A program made the position numbers and the translations under genes. From NCBI GenBank assembly GCA_946405655.1, contig CAMJHX010000094.1, positions 1 to 5,611 on the forward strand: a DNA stretch of 5,611 bases. The letters are read 5' to 3'. The notes beneath the pieces were generated by a model. It worked only from the letters and a program-made list of their open reading frames with translations. It was not told the origin of the DNA and ran no database searches. The DNA comes from an uncultured Clostridia bacterium (lineage in GTDB: Bacteria > Bacillota > Clostridia > Oscillospirales > Oscillospiraceae). The first letter of the stretch is position 1, and every line of letters begins with the position of its first letter. Below, in pieces: positions 1-4,832 of the stretch.

Positions 1-1476
1 CCCGCGGCGGCGAACGCGCTGGAGTTCGTGCTCGTGACGCACGCGCATCTGGACCACACGGGGCTGCTGCCGCTGCTGTACAAGGAGGGCTTTCGCGGCA
101 CGGTGTACGCCACGCAGGCGACGTGCGACCTCTGCGACATTATGCTCAAGGACTCGGCGCACATCCAGATGTCCGAGGCGGAGTATAAAAGCCGCAAGGC
201 CAAGCGCGCCGGACAGCCGGACGTGGAGCCGATCTATGATCTCGAGGACGTGGAGGGGCTGTTAAAGCTCCTGCGCCCCTGTCCCTACGGCGAGAAGCTT
301 CAGATCGAAGAAGGCCTCGTCGTCCGGTTTACGGACGTGGGGCACTTACTCGGCAGCGCCTGCATCGAGGCGTGGCTGACCGAGGGCGATGCGGAAAAGA
401 AGATCATCTTCTCCGGCGACGTCGGCAACTCCGACCAGCCGATTTTGAACGATCCGCAGATCCCCGAGGGTGCGGATTACGTGATGATCGAATCGACCTA
501 CGGCGACCGGCTGCATGAAAAGACGCTGGACTATGTGCCCGCGCTCGCGGCGGTGATCCAGCGCACGCTCGACCGCGGCGGCAACGTGATCATTCCGTCG
601 TTCGCCATCGGCCGCACGCAGGAGATGCTCTATTTCCTGCGCCAGATCAAGAACGACGGCCTGGTAAAGCACCACCCGGGCTTCCCCGTTTACGTGGACT
701 CCCCGCTCGCCACGGAGGCGACGGGCATCTTCCTGCAGACGGACACGCAGTATCTCGACGAGGACGTGCGCGCGATGCTCCGTGAAGGCGAAAACCCGAT
801 CTGGTTCGACGATCTTCGCATCGCCACGAGCCAGCAGGAGTCGCAGGCCTTAAACGACGACAAGACGCCGAAGGTGATTCTCTCGGCCTCCGGCATGTGC
901 GACGCCGGCCGCGTGCGCCATCACCTGAAATACAACCTCTGGCGGCCGGAGTGCACGGTGCTCTTCGTCGGCTATCAGGCCGTCGGCACGCTGGGCAGAA
1001 AGATCCACGACGGCGCCAAGAGCGTGAAGCTCTTCGGCGACGAGGTGGCCGTCCACGCGGAGATCACCGCCCTGCCCGGCATCAGCGGCCACGCGGATAA
1101 GCAGGGGCTGATCGACTGGCTCGGCGCGATCACGCCGAAGCCGCAGAAGGTGTTTGTGAACCACGGCGACGATGACGCGACGAAGGCGTTTGTGAAAACC
1201 CTGCGCGGAGAGCACGGCTACGACGCCTTCGCGCCCTACAGCGGCACGGTCTATGACCTCGCCGCGAACGCGACGGTGTTTGAAGCCCAGCCGAAGCCGA
1301 TCCAGAAGCAGACGGGCTTCTCCGGCAAGCCGCGGCAGGTCAGCGCAGCGTTCCAGCGGCTGGTCAAGGCGGGCGAGGCGCTCACCGCGCTCATCCAAAA
1401 GAGCGAGGGCCGCCCGAACAAGACGCTCGCGAGCTTTGCCGAGGCGATCGAAAAGCTCATCCAGAAGTTCCAGTAA
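1..1476 (+). CDS. MBL-fold beta-CASP nuclease (RNA-processing exonuclease family), 5'-truncated
   Basis: The reading frame is open from base 1 and carries 491 residues; the true start lies outside the window. By family length about 45-50 N-terminal residues are missing. Metal-ligand motifs are visible: HAHLDHTG (residues 14-21), the His in GHLLGSA (H115), SGDVG (D140) and a late NHGDD (H388). The beta-CASP region follows with IESTYGD, PSFAIGRTQEML, DSPLATEAT and ILSASGM, and an RMMBL-like segment contains GISGHAD (H364). These are the hallmarks of two-zinc hydrolases of the CPSF73/RNase J superfamily that cut or trim RNA in the cytoplasm. The last 60 residues form a Lys-rich, probably helical tail. 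The GTG at 28 is internal, because coding similarity continues upstream of it. The family is clear; the substrate is not, and it is not obviously RNase J itself. The gene ends 75 nt before the next start on the same strand, with no good terminator between. Confidence 0.93.
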   Translation, partial: PAAANALEFVLVTHAHLDHTGLLPLLYKEGFRGTVYATQATCDLCDIMLKDSAHIQMSEAEYKSRKAKRAGQPDVEPIYDLEDVEGLLKLLRPCPYGEKLQIEEGLVVRFTDVGHLLGSACIEAWLTEGDAEKKIIFSGDVGNSDQPILNDPQIPEGADYVMIESTYGDRLHEKTLDYVPALAAVIQRTLDRGGNVIIPSFAIGRTQEMLYFLRQIKNDGLVKHHPGFPVYVDSPLATEATGIFLQTDTQYLDEDVRAMLREGENPIWFDDLRIATSQQESQALNDDKTPKVILSASGMCDAGRVRHHLKYNLWRPECTVLFVGYQAVGTLGRKIHDGAKSVKLFGDEVAVHAEITALPGISGHADKQGLIDWLGAITPKPQKVFVNHGDDDATKAFVKTLRGEHGYDAFAPYSGTVYDLAANATVFEAQPKPIQKQTGFSGKPRQVSAAFQRLVKAGEALTALIQKSEGRPNKTLASFAEAIEKLIQKFQ

Positions 1477-1534
1477 TTGCGATTCTACCTCAAAGAGGTG
1501 TACAAACCCTCCTGTTTGCCGTATGCTGAAGGCG
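1477..1534 (+). promoter_or_regulatory. Candidate promoter(s) of the XRE membrane regulator gene
   Basis: Two weak sigma-A-like options fit. TTGCGA (1477-1482) with TACAAA (1501-1506) has an 18-nt spacer and predicts a start near 1513. TGTACA (1499-1504) with TATGCT (1522-1527) has a 17-nt spacer and predicts a start near 1534. Each hexamer matches the consensus at 4 of 6 positions, so neither is certain. In both cases transcription would begin inside or after the left arm of the hairpin at 1505-1546, leaving the ribosome site unpaired. A small imperfect hairpin TACCTC-aaa-GAGGTG lies at 1486-1500. Confidence 0.3.
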
Positions 1535-1546
1535 AACAGGAGGGTT
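1505..1546 (+). promoter_or_regulatory. 16-bp hairpin enclosing the Shine-Dalgarno of the XRE gene
   Basis: The left arm 1505-1520 (AACCCTCCTGTTTGCC) pairs with 1531-1546 (GGCGAACAGGAGGGTT) along all 16 positions, with one U-G wobble and a 10-nt loop (1521-1530). The right arm contains AGGAGG at 1538-1543, which lies 8 nt before the ATG at 1552, so a transcript holding both arms would bury the ribosome site. No T-run follows the stem, which argues against a simple terminator. As DNA it is also a near-perfect palindrome and could be an operator for the XRE protein it precedes. The pairing is seen; the role is inferred. Confidence 0.75.
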
Positions 1547-1551
1547 ACGCT

Positions 1552-2460
1552 ATGGATCAGAAGAAAATCGGCGCGTTCATCGCGGCGCGGCGTCATGCGC
1601 TCGGGCTGACGCAGGCGCAGCTGGGCGAAAAGCTCGGCGTGACGGACAAATCCGTCTCCAAATGGGAGCGCGGCGTGTGCCTGCCGGACGCGGCGCTCTA
1701 TCTGCCCCTGTGCGAGACGCTCGGCATCACGCCGAACGAGCTCTTCGCGGGTGAGGCGATCGCTCCGGAGGAGAGCGCACAGCGCGCGGAGGAGACGATC
1801 GTCACCATGGCGAAGGACGGGGAGAAAAAGCGCCGCCGGGCGCGGCGGATTCTCATCGTGTCGCTGGTGATCTATTCCCTGCTCGCGGGTCTGCTCATGT
1901 TCGCGCTCTCGGTGCTCTATGACCGCGGCGAGGGGCGCACGAATTATATCCGCCCGTATGACATGAGCGCGGAGGAGCGGATGGTCACGCAGCTGGTCTC
2001 CGGCCCGGACAAAACGCAGATTTATGAATTCTCGGTGGATGCGAAGTACCATGAGATGGTCCTGACCGCAACGATGATCAACGGCGACGGCGAACAGCCG
2101 CAGAAGATGAGTCTCCCGCTGGACACCGCGCTGAAGGGCGGCGGCAGGCAGACCGGATTGATCGCAATTCAGTTTTCGACCGGAGACGGAACGGAGCCGT
2201 CCTACCGTGTCTCTCTGGCGCTGACGGACAGTGTCTCTGCGGTGAAGGAGACGCTGCCGATCACGCTTGCCGATGAATGGGCGTACAGCAGCAGCGGACT
2301 CAAGCGCGCGGTGACCATCGAGGAAGGAACGCCGATCCCCTTCGCTGCCTTCGCCGTGGGCGAGGATCTCTTCCTCCCCTATCTCAACACGAAAAGCGCA
2401 CCCGAAAAGATCGCCGAAAACAGCGACGCGTGTGTGATTTTTGAAATTCAGTTTCAATAA
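1552..2460 (+). CDS. XRE-family HTH regulator with a single membrane segment
   Basis: This 302-residue protein begins at ATG 1552, chosen because AGGAGG lies 8 nt upstream and the HTH domain starts at once; the longer frame from TTG 1477 would translate through the hairpin. Residues 5-60 are a typical XRE/Cro helix-turn-helix (LTQAQLGEKLGVTDKSVSKW, then ERG and P45). A charged linker ends in KKRRRARR (92-99), followed by one hydrophobic segment at about 100-122. Positive residues before that segment predict an N-in topology, so DNA binding would be cytoplasmic and residues 124-302 outside. The outer part has no domain I recognise. Such proteins may sense an envelope or external signal, but that is inference. 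The gene is convergent with the toxin-antitoxin operon and shares a terminator with it. It may autoregulate through the palindrome over its own leader. Confidence 0.85.
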   Translation: MDQKKIGAFIAARRHALGLTQAQLGEKLGVTDKSVSKWERGVCLPDAALYLPLCETLGITPNELFAGEAIAPEESAQRAEETIVTMAKDGEKKRRRARRILIVSLVIYSLLAGLLMFALSVLYDRGEGRTNYIRPYDMSAEERMVTQLVSGPDKTQIYEFSVDAKYHEMVLTATMINGDGEQPQKMSLPLDTALKGGGRQTGLIAIQFSTGDGTEPSYRVSLALTDSVSAVKETLPITLADEWAYSSSGLKRAVTIEEGTPIPFAAFAVGEDLFLPYLNTKSAPEKIAENSDACVIFEIQFQ

Positions 2461-2492
2461 AAAACTGCAGGCTCAGATGGCCTGCAGTTTTT
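2460..2492. terminator. Bidirectional intrinsic terminator between convergent genes
   Basis: A perfect 13-bp stem pairs 2460-2472 (AAAAACTGCAGGC) with 2480-2492 (GCCTGCAGTTTTT) across a 7-nt loop. The T-run serves the + strand and the A-run serves the - strand, so it can end both the XRE gene and the HEPN gene. The XRE stop codon abuts the left arm. The HEPN gene's stop codon lies in the loop, and the right arm encodes its last residues. Confidence 0.9.
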
Positions 2493-2805
2493 CATACATT
2501 TCCGGGATTCCGTGGGCGACGGTGTCATATACGATGGAAAAATCCACATAACCGTAATCGTGCACGATTCGATTTCGCATGCCCTTGATGGCGAGCCACG
2601 GAACTTCCGGATGCGACGCCTTGAATGCGTCTGAGAGCTTGCTGTTGTTTTCCGCGATCTGGATAATGCGGAACAGAATGGAGTCGATCAGCAGCTCGTT
2701 GGTTTCGATTTCCGCTTTTGATTTCCCCGCGGTGTGCGCGATGATGAAGCGCAGATCCGTCTTGATTTTCTCAAGGTAGAAGCGGTCGTTTTTGACATTA
2801 TCCAT
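2473..2805 (-). CDS. hepT: HepT-like HEPN ribonuclease toxin (DUF86 family)
   Basis: This 110-residue, mainly helical protein has the size of HepT/DUF86 toxins. The decisive motif is RNRIVHDY at residues 77-84, an exact Rx4HxY signature (R77, H82, Y84) of the HEPN RNase active site. In characterised HEPN/MNT pairs the HEPN protein is a dimeric RNase that cuts RNA, and the partner MNT enzyme silences it by adding AMP units to the Tyr of this motif, here Y84. The gene begins with ATG 2803-2805 and overlaps the end of the antitoxin gene by 8 nt (ATGGATAA), which implies translational coupling; no strong ribosome site of its own is seen. Its 3' end runs into the shared terminator. The motif is intact, so the toxin is probably active, but the RNA target cannot be told from sequence. 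The family call is strong; function rests on homologues. Confidence 0.9.
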   Translation of the reverse strand: MDNVKNDRFYLEKIKTDLRFIIAHTAGKSKAEIETNELLIDSILFRIIQIAENNSKLSDAFKASHPEVPWLAIKGMRNRIVHDYGYVDFSIVYDTVAHGIPEMYEKLQAI

Positions 2806-3268
2806 AGATCTTGATCCCGTCCCTCAGAATTTCCTGCACCAGCGCGGGGTTGTTGTTCAGCTGCGCTGCGTCCAGCAGATCCACTTTCTTCTTCAGGCGT
2901 TCTCGAAGCCGTTCGAGCAGCTCAAAAAACCGGAGACCGTCCACCGGCAGAGAGACCAGCAGATCGACGTCGCTCGTCTCTGTTTCCTTCCCCTTGGCAT
3001 AGGAACCGAAGAGATAGCCATACTCCACTGCGTAGTCCGGGAAGATCTCGGCACAAATCGCCTTGATCTGGTCGATGGTCAGGGTGCCGTGCGTCTCGTC
3101 CAGCAGCCCGAAGGTCTGCAGGCGGCGAATCATATATTCATATTTGATGGGGTTGACTTTGCTTTCGTCCGCTTCGTATCGTTTATAGGAGCGAAGCGGA
3201 ATGCGGAGATACTCCGCGCATTTGACCTGCGTCAAGCCCTTCTCCGCTCGCAGTTCTTTCAATGACAT
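2798..3268 (-). CDS. mntA: XRE HTH-MNT nucleotidyltransferase fusion, HEPN-toxin antitoxin
   Basis: This 156-residue protein has two parts. Residues 1-50 form an XRE-like helix-turn-helix (SLKELRAEKGLTQVKCAEYL, then RSYKRYE). Residues 64-156 form a minimal nucleotidyltransferase with GSYAKGKETETSDVD at 88-102, a perfect GSx10DxD signature, and a third likely metal-binding Asp, D130, in KKVDLLD. In known HEPN/MNT systems the MNT enzyme uses ATP to AMPylate the HEPN toxin. The added HTH suggests that the protein also binds DNA and represses its own operon. ATG 3266-3268 was chosen because GAGGTG lies 6 nt upstream at 3275-3280 and the HTH begins there; the upstream extension to 3346 would cross the promoter and one arm of the inverted repeat. 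The antitoxin is the first gene, so it is made before the toxin. All catalytic residues appear intact. Confidence 0.9.
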   Translation of the reverse strand: MSLKELRAEKGLTQVKCAEYLRIPLRSYKRYEADESKVNPIKYEYMIRRLQTFGLLDETHGTLTIDQIKAICAEIFPDYAVEYGYLFGSYAKGKETETSDVDLLVSLPVDGLRFFELLERLRERLKKKVDLLDAAQLNNNPALVQEILRDGIKIYG

Positions 3269-3279
3269 AGGCTTCACCT

Positions 3280-3315
3280 CAAGGATATCATATCGAATTG
3301 GCGCCGGAAAGTCAA
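3280..3315 (-). promoter_or_regulatory. Sigma-A-type promoter of the toxin-antitoxin operon
   Basis: On the - strand TTGACT (3310-3315) and TATGAT (3287-3292) are separated by exactly 17 nt; each matches the consensus at 5 of 6 bases. The predicted start is near 3280, the first base of the GAGGTG ribosome site, giving a leader of only about 12 nt before the ATG at 3268. The near arm of the 16-bp inverted repeat ends 5 nt upstream of the -35 box. Confidence 0.8.
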
Positions 3316-3320
3316 GAAAG

Positions 3321-3374
3321 AAAGTGTCAAAATGGCACTGATGCAAATAATCTTGTGCGCCATTTTGACACTTT
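3321..3374. repeat. Perfect 16-bp inverted repeat upstream of the toxin-antitoxin promoter
   Basis: AAAGTGTCAAAATGGC (3321-3336) recurs as its exact reverse complement at 3359-3374, with a 22-nt spacer. Each arm contains TTGACA pointing outward. Three readings are open: an operator for the HTH antitoxin; a terminator for the hydrolase gene upstream on the - strand, whose 3' arm is followed by CTTTCTTG; or the ends of a tiny non-autonomous element of 54 bp. No exact target-site duplication is seen. The rest of 3375-3420 holds nothing I can name. Confidence 0.85.
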
Positions 3375-3420
3375 TCAAAAGAAACGTGCGCTATGGATAG
3401 GATAACACCACAGGAACAGA

Positions 3421-3921
3421 TTATGCGTTTCGTTCAAACCGGATCTGGCAGATGTCGTCGCCCCTTGCGATCGTCTTGGGCAGGTTCAGATGGCAGCCGA
3501 AGCTCTCGGCGATGCCGCGGTCGCCGCACATGGCGTGGTCGCAGAGAAGGCGGATCTCCTCGTCCGAGCAGCCCTGCTTCTGCCACGCCTTCACGAGCGG
3601 GCAGTAGTGAAAGTCGATGGACAGATGGTCATCGTCGCACTGGACGATGTCCATCTCGAACACCCACTGGGCGAATTTGCCGAAGAGCGCCTTTTTCAGC
3701 CCGCGCAGGGACTGGCCGAGACCGCCCTTCTCGCGGAATTTTGCGCCCTGATAGAGCCCGCAGCGGCGGATCGCGGCGGGGGCGTATTCGGTCGGCTCGA
3801 GGCCCTTCTTGCGCGCTTCGTCGCAGAGGAAATACATCCAGAGCGCGCGGTGCTCCAGCTGCTCGCGGATGGCGACGATCAGCGGATTTTTGATCTTCGG
3901 CTCGTTATGAATGTTGGTCAT
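3421..3921 (-). CDS. L-2-amino-thiazoline-4-carboxylic acid hydrolase family protein
   Basis: This 166-residue protein resembles the ATC hydrolase family (PF14196). The family-like core is FHYCPLVKAW (104-113), a Ser-Asp-Glu-Glu turn, then LLCDHAMCGDRGIAESFG (125-142). The founding pseudomonad enzyme opens the thiazoline ring of L-ATC to give N-carbamoyl-L-cysteine during cysteine formation; most clostridial members are uncharacterised, so substrate and role are open. Nine cysteines in 166 residues is a high content, with C107, C127 and C132 in the conserved block as candidates for catalysis or metal binding. There is no signal peptide or membrane segment, so it is probably cytosolic. ATG 3919-3921 was chosen over the longer frame to 3957 because AGGAGG at 3929-3934 lies 7 nt upstream of it. 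The gene stands alone, with its own promoter and repeats on both sides. Confidence 0.8.
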   Translation of the reverse strand: MTNIHNEPKIKNPLIVAIREQLEHRALWMYFLCDEARKKGLEPTEYAPAAIRRCGLYQGAKFREKGGLGQSLRGLKKALFGKFAQWVFEMDIVQCDDDHLSIDFHYCPLVKAWQKQGCSDEEIRLLCDHAMCGDRGIAESFGCHLNLPKTIARGDDICQIRFERNA

Positions 3922-3963
3922 CTTCGTCCCTCCTGTCGAAAAACCGGCGCATAACATAGCTTC

Positions 3964-3999
3964 TGTTCAAATTTTACCATCTTTCGACAAGAAATGCAA
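3964..3999 (-). promoter_or_regulatory. Extended -10 promoter of the ATC hydrolase-like gene
   Basis: On the - strand TGGTAAAAT (3971-3979) is an extended -10 element (TGn plus TAAAAT, 5 of 6), with TTGCAT (3994-3999) 17 nt upstream as a weak -35. The predicted start near 3964 gives a leader of about 42 nt. An 8-bp inverted repeat, TGTCGAAA (3934-3941) and TTTCGACA (3982-3989), brackets the region; one arm is between the boxes and the other touches the ribosome site. Confidence 0.6.
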
Positions 4000-4002
4000 C
4001 AA

Positions 4003-4092
4003 GGAGCGCAGAATGCGGGAGGGGCAAGCCCCTCCCCTACGGCGTCTCTTTCGGTGCGCTCCGTTCGTAGGGGTCGGCGTCCTCGACGACCC
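4003..4092. repeat. Head-to-head pair of GTAGGGG palindromic intergenic repeats
   Basis: Two units face each other. On the + strand CGTAGGGG (4066-4073) leads into a hairpin GGGTCGGCG-TCCT-CGACGACCC (4071-4092, one mismatch). On the - strand CGTAGGGG (complement of 4034-4041) leads into a hairpin with 9-bp arms GGGAGGGGC and GCCCCTCCC (4017-4025 and 4028-4036). GGAGCGCA (4003-4010) and TGCGCTCC (4055-4062) form an extra inverted pair around the first hairpin. This is a REP/BIME-like layout. From memory, GTAGGGG-hairpin units of this style recur between genes in some gut Clostridia. The block lies between the SUFU gene's stop and the hydrolase promoter and might also end transcription weakly, though no T-run follows. 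Confidence 0.75.
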
Positions 4093-4115
4093 TTGCAGGA
4101 CGGCGGATAAAATGA

Positions 4116-4727
4116 TCAAAACCGCTCGGTCCGCTTGACCTCGCTCAGGAAATGCTGCGGCGCATTTTCCTCCTCCGGGAAGAGCCAGAGGCTGAACGCC
4201 TCGGGGCCGATCTCGAGCAGACGGTCGAGCTCCGCGCGCGTGAGCGGCACGACGAGGAGACACACGGCGGTCTTGCCGAGACCGAGTTTACAGCGCACGA
4301 CGTTCGGGTCGGGAATGATCTGCGGGAACTCCAGAAACGCGCCGACCATCTCCTCCCCTTCGTCCGGCTCCCACTCCAGACTGTGGCCGTAGGTAATATA
4401 CTGCCGGTTCAGCGGCGGATAGAGCGCGACCTCCATGAGCAGATGCAGATACCGGTTCGCGGTCGCGGCGTCGCGCAGCTTCTCCGCGGGATCGACGAGC
4501 ATGATGTACTCATTGCGGTCGCCGAGCGGGGCTTTCTTCACCGGCATGCGGTAATCGCTCGCGCCCATCGTGACGAGCTTCCAGTAAGGGTAGGCGTCGG
4601 TCGGCTCATACAGCAGCGTGTCAATGTGCGGCTGCATGTCCACGACCGGATGGAGCACCATCGAGTCTGTCTGGCCGAAATACGCATCAAAGTGCGCCGT
4701 CAGCTTTTCCATCTCGCGCGGTTTCAT
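4116..4727 (-). CDS. Suppressor of fused (SUFU) domain protein
   Basis: This 203-residue protein matches the bacterial SUFU-domain family (PF05076). The visible signature is LLYEPTDAYPYWKLVTMGASDY (residues 38-59), then a Glu/Asp-rich stretch where the protein reads EYIMLVDPAEKL, then YGHSLEW and a C-terminal LLVVPLTRAELDRLLEIGPE-like segment typical of the family. In animals SUFU binds Gli factors; the bacterial proteins have no settled function, although some occur near toxins or as immunity-like proteins. That link is general background and nothing here demonstrates it. ATG 4725-4727 was chosen because GGGAGG at 4735-4740 lies 7 nt upstream; the longer frame to 4757 would read through that site. 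There is no signal peptide or membrane segment. The gene is monocistronic on the - strand, separated from asnS by a terminator and followed by palindromic repeats. Confidence 0.85.
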   Translation of the reverse strand: MKPREMEKLTAHFDAYFGQTDSMVLHPVVDMQPHIDTLLYEPTDAYPYWKLVTMGASDYRMPVKKAPLGDRNEYIMLVDPAEKLRDAATANRYLHLLMEVALYPPLNRQYITYGHSLEWEPDEGEEMVGAFLEFPQIIPDPNVVRCKLGLGKTAVCLLVVPLTRAELDRLLEIGPEAFSLWLFPEEENAPQHFLSEVKRTERF

Positions 4728-4750
4728 ATGGATTCCTCCCTTTGGTTTCT

Positions 4751-4791
4751 TTGTCAAAAGACTATATTATATAGACCTTCTTGTCAAGAGA
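4751..4791 (-). promoter_or_regulatory. Probable SUFU-gene promoter with flanking direct repeats and AT palindrome
   Basis: On the - strand a consensus TTGACA (4782-4787) precedes an AT-rich block. TATAGT at 4761-4766 is 15 nt downstream and a perfect TATAAT at 4766-4771 is only 10 nt downstream, so the true -10 is uncertain. The block is the 13-nt palindrome CTATATTATATAG (4762-4774). TTGTCAAAAGA (4751-4761) and TTGTCAAGAGA (4781-4791) are near-identical direct repeats exactly 30 bp apart around it, which fits a regulator-binding site. Confidence 0.5.
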
Positions 4792-4822
4792 AGAAAAAGC
4801 CCGCCACATTGTGACGGGCTTT
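4791..4822 (-). terminator. Intrinsic terminator of asnS
   Basis: Read on the - strand, AAAGCCCG (from 4815-4822) pairs with CGGGCTTT (from 4796-4803). The stem continues inward through a U-G wobble and CAC/GTG to a 3-nt loop, giving 12 pairs. It is followed by TTTTTCTTCTC. It starts 10 nt after the asnS stop codon. The wobble pairs only in - strand RNA, which supports this direction. Confidence 0.9.
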
Positions 4823-4832
4823 CGTTTTGGGT

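Noticed and set aside
1505..1546. Hairpin as a standard Rho-independent terminator of the nuclease gene
   Set aside because: No T-run follows the stem on the + strand, and the stem includes the next gene's ribosome site. Partial attenuation is still possible.
850..2457. A 535-codon open frame on the - strand antisense to the nuclease and XRE genes
   Set aside because: It is Arg/His/Leu-rich shadow translation of GC-rich codons and crosses two well-supported + strand genes and the hairpin between them. It shows no recognisable domain.
2792..3265. A 157-codon + strand frame opposite the antitoxin
   Set aside because: It is a shadow of the frame with intact HTH and GSx10DxD motifs; nothing supports it independently.
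3269..3346. Upstream extension of the antitoxin by 26 residues
   Set aside because: It would cross the -10/-35 promoter and part of the inverted repeat, while the ATG at 3268 has GAGGTG at 6-nt spacing and begins the HTH fold.
3393..3954. Two + strand frames opposite the hydrolase gene
   Set aside because: Both are Arg- or Ala-rich shadows with no domain; the - strand gene has a perfect ribosome site and family motifs.
3967..4263. A 98-codon - strand frame across the palindromic repeats
   Set aside because: It reads the hairpin repeats as Arg/Pro/Gly-rich protein and overlaps the end of the SUFU gene in another frame.
4152..4814. A 220-codon + strand frame opposite the SUFU gene
   Set aside because: It is a mirror of the well-supported SUFU frame, has no recognisable domain, and runs through that gene's promoter and ribosome site.
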